A stretch of 64,000 bases of DNA from JAOUEA01 sp963797635 (GCA_963797635.1 CAWCPZ010000004.1:62001-126000); one strand, 5' to 3'; shown: positions 51,856 through 61,223, counted from the stretch's first letter. Numbers and translations: made by a program. The notes: a model not told the origin generated them from the sequence alone.

Positions 51856-54800
51856 GCGTCACCCCGGTCACCGTGCCCGACGAGATCGTCGCCGCCATGG
51901 GTGGCGCACCGCCCACCGACGAACAGTGGGCCGCGATCACCATGCCGCTCGAGCCGTACGTGCTGGTGGCCGGCGCGGGGTCGGGCAAGACCAGCGTCAT
52001 GGCCGCGCGCGTGGTCTACCTCGCGCTCGCGGCCCTCGATCGCATCCAGCCCGACGACAACCCCGGCGTGCTCCCGGGCAACGTGCTGTGCCTCACCTTC
52101 ACGGTGAAGGCAACGGAGAACCTGCGGAACCGGGTGCGTCGCGCCCTCGCCGGCATCGACCTGCCCGAGGGCGAAGAGCCACAGATCGTGAACTACCACG
52201 CCATGGCCGCCCAGGTGCTGGATCGCTACGGCATCCTCGCCGGCATCGAACCGGGGCAGCGCGTGCTGAGCCAGGCCCAGCGGGTGGAGCTCGCCGGCCG
52301 CGTCCTCGACGAGATGACGTTCGATCACGTCAAGACCGAATGGCAGCCCAGCGTGGTCGACAAGATCCTCAACCTGGACGCGCAGGCCCAGAACCACCTG
52401 GTCGAGCCCGACGCCATCGTGGAGTTCTGCACCTCACGCCTGGAGGCACTGAAGGGCAATCGGTCGGACCGCGCCTACTACTCGGCGCTGGAACGCATCG
52501 AACTCGCGAAGGCCTCGGCCGTGTTCCGGCGGCTCAAGCGCGACCTGGGGGTCATCGACTTCGGCGACCAGATCGAGCTCGCCATGCGGATCGCCACCAC
52601 GCATCCCGAGGTGGGCCAGGAGTACCGCGACCGGTTCGGCGCCGTGCTGCTCGACGAATACCAGGACACGAACGTGGCGCAGGCCCGGCTGATGGAAGCG
52701 TTGTTCGGCGGCGGTCATCCCGTCACGGCCGTGGGTGACCCCGACCAGAACATCTACGCGTGGCGCGGCGCCGCCTTGTCGAACCTGCTGGACTTCCCCA
52801 CGGTGTTCTCGTGCAGCGACGGGTCGCCGGCGGCCCGGCTTCCGCTGTTCACCAACTTCCGCAGCGGCGCCCGCATCCTCAGCGCGGCCGACACCGTCAT
52901 CGGACCGCTGCCGGCGAACCAACGCCCCGACCCCGAGAAGCGGCTCGTGCCGTTCCCGCCGAACGGCGAGGGCGAGGTCACCGTGGCCTCGCACCGCGAC
53001 GAGCTCACCGAGGCGCAGTGGGTGGCCGATCGCATCGTGGCGCTGCACGACGACGGCGCCCGGTGGTCGGATGTCGCCGTGCTGTGCCGCACCTCGCGGC
53101 TGTTCTTCCTGCTGCAGCAGGCCTTCGCCGAACGGGACATCCCGGTCGAGGTCGTGGGCCTGGCCGGGCTGCTGCGCCTGCCCGAAGTGGTGGAGGTGCT
53201 GGCGTACGCCCGCGCCGCCAACGACGCGATGGCCAGCGTGGCCCTGGCGCGCATCCTCATGGGTCCCCGCTATCGGGTGGGGTTCAAGGACCTCGCGCTG
53301 GTCGCCCGGTGGGCCAAGGGCAAGAACTACCAGTGGCGAGAGGAAGGTGGCGACGACGAGGACACGCCGTTCCTGTTCGCCGAGGCCTTGGAGCATCTCG
53401 ACGAGGTCGAGGGCTTGTCCGAGGACGGCATCGCCAGGCTGGAGGAGTTCCGCGACGAACTCGCCGACCTCCGGACGCAGGCGAGGCGGCCGGTGGCGGA
53501 GTTCCTGAGCGAGGTGATCCGGCGCATCGGCATCATCGACGAGCTCGACGCCGACGTCGACCGCGTGGTGGCGGCCCAGCGCGGACGCAACCTCGCGGCG
53601 TTCCTGGAGCAGGTGCACGGCTTCGAGCCCGTCGAGGGCGAACTCACGCTGCGCGCGTTCCTCGACTACGTCGATGCGGTCGAGGCGCTGGACAAGGAGG
53701 AGTGGGAACCCGTCCAGCCCACCGACGAGGACGCCGTCAAGGTCATGACGATCCACCAGGCCAAAGGCCTGGAGTTCGACCACGTGTTCGTGCCGGGGGT
53801 GGCCACGGGACTGCTGCCGTCCCGGCGCATCCAGCAGAACCCCGCCGAGCGCGGCTACTCGCTCGACTTCGAGCTGCGCGGTGACGCCTCGATCCTGCCC
53901 CGGTTCGACGGCGTGCTCTCCCACTTCAAGCGGGACCTCCAGCAGCAGGAGATCATCGAGGAACGGCGCACGATGTACGTCGCGCTCACCCGGGCGCGCC
54001 GCTCGCTCTGGGTCAGCGCCAGCACCTGGTACGGCGAGAACGTCAACGCGAAGGGACCCAGCGAGTTCTTCGCCGAGCTCGCGGCATGGGGGACGGACAG
54101 CGGCGAGGCCACGGTGACGGTGGCCGCGGGCGACCCCGCCGACGACGAGCAGAACCCCATGCTGGGCCAACGGCTGAATCTGGTTCGCGACTGGCCCGGT
54201 CCGGCGCGGCCCGACGACACCGACGCACTGTTCACGTCGGGGTGGCGTGCTGCCGCCGTCGAGGCGGTCACCGACGGTGCGGTGCAGGCCGCCCTGGTGG
54301 ACTCGCTCGAGGGCGAGGACCGCGGGACGTTCGAGCGCGCCGCCGCCGAGCGTCGCCAGCTGGCCTCCCACCTGCGCGATCGCGAGGCCGTCGAAGGTGG
54401 CCCGGGCGTCGAGCGCGTACCCCAGACGGTGGGCGCCAGCGCCGTCATCACCTACGCGCAATGCCCCAAGCGCTTCTACTGGTCGAGCGTTCGTCCGCTT
54501 CCGCGGTTCAGTGGTCCCGCGGCGCGCATCGGCACCGAGATCCACGCCTGGATCGAACGGCGCGCACGTGGCCAGGGTCAGCTGCTGGAGATGGACGACC
54601 GGCCCGACCTCACCGACGAGGAGCTGGCGGGCGACCCGGGACGCGTGGAGCGGCTCCGCGACGCCTTCATGACCAGCCGGTTCGCCGACGTCTCGCCGCT
54701 GTTCGCCGAGCGCGCGTTCCTGCTTCGGCTGGGCGACTCGTCCGTCGGCGGACGCATCGACGCGATCTTCGGCACCGTCGACGGGCCGTGGGAGGTGGTC

Positions 54801-55115
54801 GACTGGAAGACGGGTCGCAAACCCTCGGCGGCCGATCCCACCGCCGGCCTGCAGCTCGACATCTACGGCCTGGCCGCCGTGGAGATCTGGGGCAAGGCGT
54901 CGGCCGACGTCACCCTCACGTACTTCTACCTCGCCAGCGGTGAAGAGGTCACCCGCCCCATGGACGACCCCGACGTGGTGCGGCAGCGGGTGCTGGCCTC
55001 GCTCGATGCCATCGCGGCGGGCGAGTTCGATCCCACCCCCGGCTCGTGGTGCCGGCACTGTGATTTCCGGAGCTTCTGCGACGCGGGGAAGGCGTGGCTC
55101 GCGGCTCAGCCGTGA
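51852..55115 (+). CDS. adnB: AdnB-like helicase-nuclease subunit
   Basis: 1,087 aa, the lead motor of the pair in mycobacterial AdnAB. Seen: Q motif PTDEQWAAIT, Walker A AGAGSGKTSVM, VTFTVKA-like LTFTVKATENLRNRV, Walker B VLLDEYQDTN, GDPDQNIYAWRGA, TNFRSG, MTIHQAKGLEFDHVF, YVALTRARRSLWV. Nuclease: GTEIHAWIE, GGRIDAIFG, EVVDWKTGRKP, QLDIYGLA. Fe-S Cys: AQCPKRFYW and WCRHCDFRSFC. All catalytic residues are present. ATGA overlap with adnA means coupled translation. It converges with the small hypothetical gene next door, with one base between stops. Confidence 0.93.
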   Translation: MSVTPVTVPDEIVAAMGGAPPTDEQWAAITMPLEPYVLVAGAGSGKTSVMAARVVYLALAALDRIQPDDNPGVLPGNVLCLTFTVKATENLRNRVRRALAGIDLPEGEEPQIVNYHAMAAQVLDRYGILAGIEPGQRVLSQAQRVELAGRVLDEMTFDHVKTEWQPSVVDKILNLDAQAQNHLVEPDAIVEFCTSRLEALKGNRSDRAYYSALERIELAKASAVFRRLKRDLGVIDFGDQIELAMRIATTHPEVGQEYRDRFGAVLLDEYQDTNVAQARLMEALFGGGHPVTAVGDPDQNIYAWRGAALSNLLDFPTVFSCSDGSPAARLPLFTNFRSGARILSAADTVIGPLPANQRPDPEKRLVPFPPNGEGEVTVASHRDELTEAQWVADRIVALHDDGARWSDVAVLCRTSRLFFLLQQAFAERDIPVEVVGLAGLLRLPEVVEVLAYARAANDAMASVALARILMGPRYRVGFKDLALVARWAKGKNYQWREEGGDDEDTPFLFAEALEHLDEVEGLSEDGIARLEEFRDELADLRTQARRPVAEFLSEVIRRIGIIDELDADVDRVVAAQRGRNLAAFLEQVHGFEPVEGELTLRAFLDYVDAVEALDKEEWEPVQPTDEDAVKVMTIHQAKGLEFDHVFVPGVATGLLPSRRIQQNPAERGYSLDFELRGDASILPRFDGVLSHFKRDLQQQEIIEERRTMYVALTRARRSLWVSASTWYGENVNAKGPSEFFAELAAWGTDSGEATVTVAAGDPADDEQNPMLGQRLNLVRDWPGPARPDDTDALFTSGWRAAAVEAVTDGAVQAALVDSLEGEDRGTFERAAAERRQLASHLRDREAVEGGPGVERVPQTVGASAVITYAQCPKRFYWSSVRPLPRFSGPAARIGTEIHAWIERRARGQGQLLEMDDRPDLTDEELAGDPGRVERLRDAFMTSRFADVSPLFAERAFLLRLGDSSVGGRIDAIFGTVDGPWEVVDWKTGRKPSAADPTAGLQLDIYGLAAVEIWGKASADVTLTYFYLASGEEVTRPMDDPDVVRQRVLASLDAIAAGEFDPTPGSWCRHCDFRSFCDAGKAWLAAQP

Positions 55116-55116
55116 G

Positions 55117-55515
55117 CTAGGTCCCCGACTCCAGGCGTTCGATCGACTCGTCGAACCGGCGGTAGCCGGCTGCGGGGTCGAAGCCCCCTTCGGTGACGCC
55201 CGGCACCAGCCGGGCCACCAACCCGAGTTCCGCGGGTACCCGCACGTAGGCCACGGCCCGGAACCACTCGAGATCCCCCGGCTGCACCTGGACCTCGCCG
55301 TGGGTTCCCAGCCGGCGATAGGACGCGTCGTCGGTGACCACGGGAGTCCGCCGGAACGCTCGCTCCACACCTCCGCGCATCTCCGGGTCGTCGGCCTCGA
55401 CGAGGACCGAACCATCGACCCACCTCGCGGTGGCCACGACGGGACCGGGCTCGGCCTTGGCGTCGGGCTGGTCCGCGGATGGTGGCGGCGTGGGCGGGGT
55501 GAACTCGACCTTCAT
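55117..55515 (-). CDS. Hypothetical protein, 132 aa
   Basis: No family recognised. The first 25 residues are Pro-rich (FTPPTPPPSADQPDAKAE); then an alpha/beta stretch ATARWVDGSVLVEAD, RRTPVVTDD, GEVQVQPGDLEWFRAVAYVRV. No signal or membrane helix. ATG 55515 with TAGCCT eight bases upstream makes it a leaderless transcript. It lies between adnB (convergent) and the cNMP-binding gene. Confidence 0.55.
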   Translation of the reverse strand: MKVEFTPPTPPPSADQPDAKAEPGPVVATARWVDGSVLVEADDPEMRGGVERAFRRTPVVTDDASYRRLGTHGEVQVQPGDLEWFRAVAYVRVPAELGLVARLVPGVTEGGFDPAAGYRRFDESIERLESGT

Positions 55516-55523
55516 GAGGCAGC

Positions 55524-55529
55524 AGGCTA
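55524..55529 (-). promoter_or_regulatory. -10 element TAGCCT, leaderless type
   Basis: On the minus strand TAGCCT ends eight bases before ATG 55515 and overlaps the last codons of the cNMP-binding gene. Confidence 0.4.
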
Positions 55530-55949
55530 CCGGGCGAGTGAACGGTCGACCCGGCGGATCATGCGGGCCAGACCCTCCAGCAACGAGACCGCGACGTCGG
55601 GGTCGTCCGCGAGCATCTTCAGGAAGGGTTTGCGGTCGATCATGAGCAGGGTCATCGGCGTTTCGGTGAGGACGGTGGCGGTGCGATCCCCGCCGTCGAT
55701 CAGCGAGATCTCGCCGAAATGATCGCCCGGAAGGATGCGATGGACGGTCCGTCCCTTCACGGTGACCTTCGCCTGCCCGGTGATCGCCACGAAGAAGCTC
55801 TCGCCCGGCTGCCCCTCCTTCACCACCGAGGCGCCTTCCATGAAGTCCGCCATCTCCGCGAGCGAGCCCAGCTTCTTCAGGTGTCGTTTCGAGAGCCCCT
55901 CGAACAGGGGCACCCCGGCCAGCACGTTGTCGAGCTTGGGCTTCGCCAT
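55527..55949 (-). CDS. Stand-alone cyclic-nucleotide-binding domain protein
   Basis: 140 aa consisting of one cNMP-binding domain and short flanking helices. Seen: LAGVPLFEGLSKRHLKKLGSL, EGQPGESFFVAITGQAKV, the phosphate-binding cassette HFGEISLIDGGDRTATV with conserved Glu and Arg, and a C-terminal helix LLEGLARMIRRVDRSL. The intact Arg-Thr-Ala favours real cAMP or cGMP binding. No DNA-binding or enzymatic domain, so it is likely a regulatory partner. ATG 55949 follows AGGAGG. Divergent from the Crp-like gene. Confidence 0.82.
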   Translation of the reverse strand: MAKPKLDNVLAGVPLFEGLSKRHLKKLGSLAEMADFMEGASVVKEGQPGESFFVAITGQAKVTVKGRTVHRILPGDHFGEISLIDGGDRTATVLTETPMTLLMIDRKPFLKMLADDPDVAVSLLEGLARMIRRVDRSLAR

Positions 55950-56114
55950 GATGCCTCCTCGGTGCGTTCGTTCTTCGGTCGGGCCTGAGGTCCACAGCCT
56001 AGCCCGTGTGGCAGCTGGGGAGGACGCTGCGTCACACCGGCGAGACGGCGCATGTCGGCGCCGGCGGATATGGTTCGCGCTCCACCGGACCTCCCCCGGA
56101 AGGGAGACGGTGTC

Positions 56115-56699
56115 GTGGCACCCACCGCGGCTCGCCGCATCGGCACCATCGAGGACGACCTGCCCGTTCCGGCGGGCCGGGTCATCCTGCGGCAGGGCGA
56201 GCCCTGTTCGGGGGTGTCCGTCGTGACGCACGGCGCCCTGCTGGAATCGGCGGTCGACGACGACGGTCGGGTGCTGGGACTCGACGTCCTGGGACCGGGC
56301 GACCCCGTCGGCGGGCCGCACGGTTCGCCCGCCCCCGCCGACGTGCGAGCGCTCAGCGCCGTCCGGCTCCGACCGGTGGCACCCGACCGTGCCGGGTGGC
56401 TCGTGGACGGTCGTCGCCAACGACTCGCCGATCTCGCCCACCAGCTGGCGTGGCTCGACGTCACCGATCGCGTGTCCCTCCGCCTCGAAGACCTCGCGCG
56501 GCGATTCGGACGCCCGGCTCCGGGCGGCACGTTGGTGCGCCTCGCGCTCACCCAGGAGGACCTGGCAGCGCTGTGCGGTACATCGCGTGAATCGGCGAAC
56601 CGAGCGTTGCGGGCCCTCCGTGACGACGGCCGCGTCCTGGTCGTGGGGCGAGGGCGCTTCCTGATCCCCACGCTGCTTGCCGTGCCGGGAGCCCGATGA
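56115..56699 (+). CDS. Crp/Fnr-family transcription regulator
   Basis: 194 aa. N-terminal beta-roll (VPAGRVILRQGEPCSGVSVVTHGALLE) degenerate around the phosphate cassette, where the Arg-Thr/Ser-Ala is replaced by DPVGGPHG, so cNMP binding is doubtful; no Fe-S Cys set as in Fnr. Then a long dimer helix and a C-terminal winged helix with LTQEDLAALCGTSRESANRALRAL. GTG 56115 is preferred because AGGGAG lies eight bases upstream; the frame is open back to ATG 56052. Divergent from the stand-alone cNMP domain gene, with 166 bases between. Confidence 0.72.
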   Translation: MAPTAARRIGTIEDDLPVPAGRVILRQGEPCSGVSVVTHGALLESAVDDDGRVLGLDVLGPGDPVGGPHGSPAPADVRALSAVRLRPVAPDRAGWLVDGRRQRLADLAHQLAWLDVTDRVSLRLEDLARRFGRPAPGGTLVRLALTQEDLAALCGTSRESANRALRALRDDGRVLVVGRGRFLIPTLLAVPGAR

Positions 56700-56710
56700 G
56701 GCCCACCGGC

Positions 56711-57601
56711 TCAGGCGCCCGGCTCGGCGGTCGAACCCTCCTGCAGGATCACCAAGCTGCACGTGGGGCAGTAGCGACCGCGGCCCTTGACCGGCCTGCC
56801 GCATCGTTCGCACGAACGCGGCTCGGCCGCCGACCACACGGGGTCCTTGCCCCGGCCCCGCTTCTGCACGCGGCCTTCGGCCTCCAGCTTCAGCAGATGG
56901 GCGAGCACGGAGCGAGCCGCCAGCTCGTGCACCTCGGCCGGGTAGTCGGCGTAGATCGTGGCCACCATCGCCTTGACGGTGGCGCCGTCGCCTGCCACCG
57001 CCGCCACCACCTGCGCCTCCCGCTCCGCCCGGTGGTCCACGTACTCCTGCAGCGTGCGCCCGGCGTCCAGCACGACGGGGCCGTGCCCCGGGTAGATCGT
57101 TCGCGGCTTCAGGTCCTGCATCACGGCCAGGGACCGCAGGTACTGCGCCAGATCACCGTCCGGTGGATCGATGAAGCTCGTTCCCCGGCCCAGCACCGCG
57201 TCGCCCGTGAACAACGCGCGGTCGCGGGGCACGTGGAAGGCCACGTGGTCGCTCGTGTGCCCGGGGGTGTGGATCGCCACGATGTCCATCTCCGGCACCG
57301 GCAGCCGCTGGCCGTCCCGCACGTGCTCGGCGCCGGCGAGGCGGAAGGCGAACAGCGGCGCACCCACCATCGCAGCGAACGCCACCGCACCAGGAGCGTG
57401 GTCGGGGTGATCGTGCGTCACCGCCACCGCCGCCACCGGGCCCGTTGCGGTCGCGGTGTTCGCGACCTCCTCGAGGTGCGCCGGGTCATCGGGACCGGGG
57501 TCGATCACCACGACGGGGCCCTCGCCCGCGATCCACGTGTTCGTCCCCTCCAGCGTGAACACGCTGGGGTTGGGAGCCAGCACCCTCGTGACCCGCAGCA
57601 T
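56711..57601 (-). CDS. Metallo-beta-lactamase-fold hydrolase with winged helix and zinc ribbon
   Basis: 296 aa. MBL domain: VIDPGPDD, zinc-site VTHDHPDHAPG, TPGHTSDHVAFH, LFTGDAVLG, YPGHGPVV. It is followed by a helical winged region of the LACTB2 sort (VDHRAEREAQVV, YADYPAEVHELAARSVLAHLLKL). The extreme C-terminus adds a four-Cys zinc ribbon (RSCERCGRPVKGRGRYCPTCS) that such enzymes usually lack. LACTB2-like proteins are endoribonucleases or thioesterases, and the ribbon would suit nucleic acid. ATG 57601 lies four bases after the NUDIX stop, so they are co-transcribed. Confidence 0.8.
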   Translation of the reverse strand: MLRVTRVLAPNPSVFTLEGTNTWIAGEGPVVVIDPGPDDPAHLEEVANTATATGPVAAVAVTHDHPDHAPGAVAFAAMVGAPLFAFRLAGAEHVRDGQRLPVPEMDIVAIHTPGHTSDHVAFHVPRDRALFTGDAVLGRGTSFIDPPDGDLAQYLRSLAVMQDLKPRTIYPGHGPVVLDAGRTLQEYVDHRAEREAQVVAAVAGDGATVKAMVATIYADYPAEVHELAARSVLAHLLKLEAEGRVQKRGRGKDPVWSAAEPRSCERCGRPVKGRGRYCPTCSLVILQEGSTAEPGA

Positions 57602-57605
57602 CGGC

Positions 57606-58250
57606 TCAGTCCTGCCAGAACACCGAGCGCGGCAGGCGTTCCACCTGGGCGTCGTCGGGCTCACGGGTGTCGAAGGTCAGGTCCAGCAACGCCTCGGCGG
57701 TCTCACAGGCCGCCAGCTGCGTCACCGTGTACCAGGTGGGCCAGTAGAGCTTGCGTTCGCCTCGCTCCCACTCGGCCATCAACCGGCGAGGTTCGACCCA
57801 CCAGGCGCGGACCGCCTCGTCACCGTCGGGGGTGGGGTCGAGCTCGCCCGGCGCGTGCAGGGCGAAGTACCGCGCGTCGAACCGGACCGGGACATCCTCC
57901 GGCGCGATCCAGTGGCAGAGCGCCCGCAGCTGTGAGGCCTCGGGTGGGAACGCTTCGACCGGATCCATCGCGCCGGGCGAGCCCGCGGGGACCAGGCCGT
58001 TCGCGGTCAGCGCGAGCCCCGCTTCCTCCACGAGTTCGCGCACGGCTGCGGCGCGCGGAGCCTCGTCCGCCGAACCGAACCAGCGCCCGGCGAGCACCGC
58101 GTCGTCCTCGTCCACCGCCCCACCCGGGAAGACCACGTACGAGGGGAGGAACCGGCTCGCGGCACTGCGTTCGAGCACCAACACCTCCGGCCGGTCGCCG
58201 GCATCCCTGACGGCGACGACGGACGCGGCCTGCCTGATCCGATCGGTCAC
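57606..58250 (-). CDS. NUDIX hydrolase
   Basis: 214 aa. NUDIX box spans GGAVDEDDAVLAGRWFG and AAVRELVEEAGLAL: the RELVEEAG core with metal-binding Glu residues is intact; the usual GGxxE is GGAVDE. Preceding strand LVLERSAASRFLPSYVVFPGG, and a C-terminal half with FDARYFAL and EAVRAWWVEPRRLM that resembles NUDT19-like CoA diphosphatases. GTG 58250. Hydrolysis of a nucleoside diphosphate derivative, possibly CoA, is inferred. Confidence 0.82.
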   Translation of the reverse strand: MTDRIRQAASVVAVRDAGDRPEVLVLERSAASRFLPSYVVFPGGAVDEDDAVLAGRWFGSADEAPRAAAVRELVEEAGLALTANGLVPAGSPGAMDPVEAFPPEASQLRALCHWIAPEDVPVRFDARYFALHAPGELDPTPDGDEAVRAWWVEPRRLMAEWERGERKLYWPTWYTVTQLAACETAEALLDLTFDTREPDDAQVERLPRSVFWQD

Positions 58251-58332
58251 GGCGCGATTCTCCCAGGTCACGCACCCGTCGCCGGAACGGGAGGATGTCG
58301 TCGCCCGCCCGGCACGCCGATACTTCGGGGAC

Positions 58333-59412
58333 ATGAGCCGACCGGTGTTCGACGCCGTGGCCGCGCTGATCGGCGAGCGCGGGCCCATCACCTTCGCCGA
58401 GTACATGGACCTGGCCCTGTACGGCCCGGGTGGCTACTACGAGCATCCACCGGTGGGCTCACGCGGCGACTTCGTCACCAGCCCTCATGTCCACCCGGTG
58501 TTCGGGACCTTCGTGGCCGACGCCGTTCGCGAGATCTGGGAGCAGCTCGGACGGCCCGACCCGTGCCACCTGGTCGAGGCCGGCGCCGGCGACGGCACCT
58601 TGCTCCGTCAGCTGCTCGAAGCCCTCGACGATCTGCCCATCCGGGCGGTCGCGGTCGAGCGCAGTGCCGGGGCCCGGGCGATCCTGAGCACGATCGACGG
58701 CGTGACCGTGCTCGATCGCATGCCCGCCGACGGCGCGGGCATCGTGGTGGCCCACGAGCTCCTGGACAACCTGGCCTTCCGGAGGGTCCGCGGCACCGAG
58801 GACGGGCCCCGAGAGGTGCGGGTCACCGTCGCGGGCGACACCCTCGTCGAGGTCTTGACGCCGATCGAGCCCGGCGAACCGAACGCGCCCGCCCCGATCG
58901 AGCCGGAGCCCGGCGAGGAGACCCTGGTCCCGACCGGGGCCACCTCGTTCGTACTCGAGGCCCTCGGAGGCCCCGACCCGAGAGCGCTGCTGGCCATCGA
59001 CTACGGGACCGAACACGGGGCGGGCGGCGCCGTCCACGGGTACCGGCACCACCGCGTGGTCGAGGACGTCCTCCGAGACCCGGGCGAGACCGACATCACC
59101 GCGGGCGTCGATTTCGGCATCCTCCGCGCCACCGCGACATCGGCCGGACACCGGGCGTTCCCCACGATCTCCCAGCGCGAGGCCCTGACGGCGCTCGGGT
59201 TCGAGCCGTGGTTGCTCACCCAGCTCGAGCGCCAGGGAGACCTCCTCAACACCGGCCGGGGCGGCGACGCCGTGCGGGCATGGGGAGGGCGGAGCCGCGC
59301 CGTCATGCTGATCGACCCGGCAGGTCTCGGGCGCTTCCGGTGGTTCGTGGCGGCGAACACCGACATCGCCGAACCGTCGTGGCTCTCCGACGGTCGAGCC
59401 CTCGCCGACTAG
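58333..59412 (+). CDS. MidA/NDUFAF7-like (COG1565) methyltransferase
   Basis: 359 aa SAM-dependent methyltransferase. Seen: GPITFAEYMDLALYGPGGYYEH and FVTSPHVHPVFGTFVADAV near the start, typical of MidA, motif I LVEAGAGDGTLLRQLL, VAHELLDNLAFRRV, LAIDYGTEHGAGG, YRHHRVVEDVLRDPGETDITAGVDF, then a small C-terminal helical region. The mitochondrial member NDUFAF7 symmetrically dimethylates an Arg of the NuoD homologue NDUFS2 during complex I assembly. A nuoD gene lies 1.8 kb away here, which raises the same pairing as a hypothesis. Confidence 0.83.
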   Translation: MSRPVFDAVAALIGERGPITFAEYMDLALYGPGGYYEHPPVGSRGDFVTSPHVHPVFGTFVADAVREIWEQLGRPDPCHLVEAGAGDGTLLRQLLEALDDLPIRAVAVERSAGARAILSTIDGVTVLDRMPADGAGIVVAHELLDNLAFRRVRGTEDGPREVRVTVAGDTLVEVLTPIEPGEPNAPAPIEPEPGEETLVPTGATSFVLEALGGPDPRALLAIDYGTEHGAGGAVHGYRHHRVVEDVLRDPGETDITAGVDFGILRATATSAGHRAFPTISQREALTALGFEPWLLTQLERQGDLLNTGRGGDAVRAWGGRSRAVMLIDPAGLGRFRWFVAANTDIAEPSWLSDGRALAD

Positions 59413-59464
59413 CGACGCACGTCGAGCGCGCCGCCCACCATCGTGGGTCAGCGGCAGGCGGAAC

Positions 59465-60046
59465 TCACAGGGAACGGAGCCGGCGAGCGCCGGGCGATTC
59501 CCCATCCGGATCGGTGTGCTCGGCCTCGGCGATCGTGAGATCGATCGCCATCGTCGGCTCGTCGCCCGCCGTGAACGCCCGTCGCAATCGGGTGGCGAGC
59601 CGGTTCAGTTGATCGATCGCCGACGCCTCGCCGTCACCCCAGAACGTGTCCATCTCGTCGGGGTCGAGCGTGCCGGGCGATGGCAGACGCTCCCCGTCCG
59701 CCGTCAGCAGCACGCATCGGCCCTCGTGCTCGTTCCTGGCGCCGATGAAGCCCTCGATCCGATCCCACGGCACGTTGCGGGAGCGGACCACCGCGTTGAT
59801 GGTGATCCCGGCCGGGTTGGCACGGAACCCGATCCGGGACAACCGGAGCGTGAGCCAGGCGCATCCCAACAGGAGCGCGCACCCGGCGGCACGGACCGCG
59901 AAGGGGAACGGGGAGAAGAGGAAGGCGACCCCGAGCGCGACGGGCACCAGCGCGGGGACCTGCGATTCCAGACGCCATCCCTTCGCCCAGATGTCGACGC
60001 TGCCATCCTTGTCCACCCGCGTGCGGAACAGGCCGATCGTTTCCAT
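59465..60046 (-). CDS. Membrane protein with PH-like domain, 193 aa
   Basis: N-terminal beta strand (TIGLFRTRVDKDG), two hydrophobic helices in VPALVPVALGVAFLFSPFPF and VRAAGCALLLGCAWLTL, then a bacterial PH-like stretch GFRANPAGITINAVVRSRNVPWDRIEGFIG and ADGERLPSPGT. Actinobacterial proteins of this layout have unknown roles in the envelope. The C-terminal 60 residues are helical and acidic. No partner is evident. Confidence 0.65.
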   Translation of the reverse strand: METIGLFRTRVDKDGSVDIWAKGWRLESQVPALVPVALGVAFLFSPFPFAVRAAGCALLLGCAWLTLRLSRIGFRANPAGITINAVVRSRNVPWDRIEGFIGARNEHEGRCVLLTADGERLPSPGTLDPDEMDTFWGDGEASAIDQLNRLATRLRRAFTAGDEPTMAIDLTIAEAEHTDPDGESPGARRLRSL

Positions 60047-60110
60047 GCTCGGATCACCCCTCGCGTTCCCTATCGGCCATCCGGCGTGCAGAACTGGAGC
60101 CCGGAACCGC

Positions 60111-61223
60111 TCAAGGCAGAGGCGACTCGCGCGAAAGACGACGCAGGGACGCCGCGCGCAGCGAACCGGTCTGCGCTTGGATCAAGAAGAAGGTGGCCTC
60201 CCGCGAGAGCCGTTGCGCGGGGTGGGTCAGGTCCATCGCTCCCCCGCCCGAGGCGGCGACCAGCGCATCGGTGGCCCTCCGGGCGAGATCCAGCCCGTGG
60301 TCACGCTCGATGGCACCTCGGCCCAGGACCGCTTCGAGCCCGTCATCGTCCACGCCCGTCAGGGCGCCCGCCATGCGGTCGGCGCCGCTCTGGCGATGGC
60401 CCAACTCCTCGCGGAGCGCGGCCGCGACGTCGGCCGCGATGGGTGATGCCTCCCCCTTGCCCGCGAGCAGATCGATCGCCCGTTCCGCGATCCCCAGCGG
60501 TGCCGCCGACGGCATGGCCGAGCCGATCCGATCGCGTCGTTCCCACGCCTCCGGGGACTGCACGCCGGCGACCGAGGTCTCACCGATCTCGAGCCCGTCG
60601 AACCGAAGCGAGACCGTGCCCGTCGACCCCATCACGGCGAGACGTTGACGCGGGCCGGGGATCAGCTCCGGACGCTCGTACGGTTCGTCGACCACGACGG
60701 TGACCACGCTGCCGTCGTCGGCTCTGGCCATGATCACGAACAGGTCTGCCAGCCCCCACCCCGTGATCCACGGTGCCGCCCCCTCCAGCCGCCACCCCGA
60801 TCCGGACGGCACCGCGCGAACCGCCGGGGGGCCGGGACGACGCAGGTACGCGAACCCGATCCCGGCCAGGAGCGATCCGTCGCACAACGACGGGAGCCAC
60901 CGGTCGCGGCCCGGACCGTCACCGCCCGTCAGTCGCCGGACCGCGCCGTGATGCTGCGCCCACACGAACGCCGTCGCCCCACAGCCGCCGGCGACCGCCG
61001 AGAACACGAGCCGGGCGGTCGCATGATCCGCGGCGAGCCCACCCGGGAACCCGGCCGGACCCTGGAGGCCGTTCAGCCCGGCTTCGCGTAGCGCATCGAG
61101 GTGCCCACGGGGCACGAGCTCCGCCGTATCGGTCTCCTGGGCCTGCGGGAAGAGCACGGTGTCGGCGATGACCCGGGCACGCTCGATCGCGACCCGAAGT
61201 TCGGGCGTCAGGTCACCAACCAT
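60111..61223 (-). CDS. Divergent acyl-CoA dehydrogenase-like protein
   Basis: 370 aa of the acyl-CoA dehydrogenase fold: N-terminal helices (LRVAIERARVIADTVLFPQA), LQGPAGFPGGLAAD, the middle beta domain with WRLEGAAPWITGWGLADLFVIMAR and DGLEIGETSV, and a four-helix C-terminal domain with RRATDALVAASGGGAM. The usual catalytic Glu motif (YEG) and the ETF-interacting C-terminus are not obvious, so it may be a flavin monooxygenase-like or inactive member. The protein is ten bases from no other same-strand partner except nuoD upstream, 39 bases away. Confidence 0.68.
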   Translation of the reverse strand: MVGDLTPELRVAIERARVIADTVLFPQAQETDTAELVPRGHLDALREAGLNGLQGPAGFPGGLAADHATARLVFSAVAGGCGATAFVWAQHHGAVRRLTGGDGPGRDRWLPSLCDGSLLAGIGFAYLRRPGPPAVRAVPSGSGWRLEGAAPWITGWGLADLFVIMARADDGSVVTVVVDEPYERPELIPGPRQRLAVMGSTGTVSLRFDGLEIGETSVAGVQSPEAWERRDRIGSAMPSAAPLGIAERAIDLLAGKGEASPIAADVAAALREELGHRQSGADRMAGALTGVDDDGLEAVLGRGAIERDHGLDLARRATDALVAASGGGAMDLTHPAQRLSREATFFLIQAQTGSLRAASLRRLSRESPLP

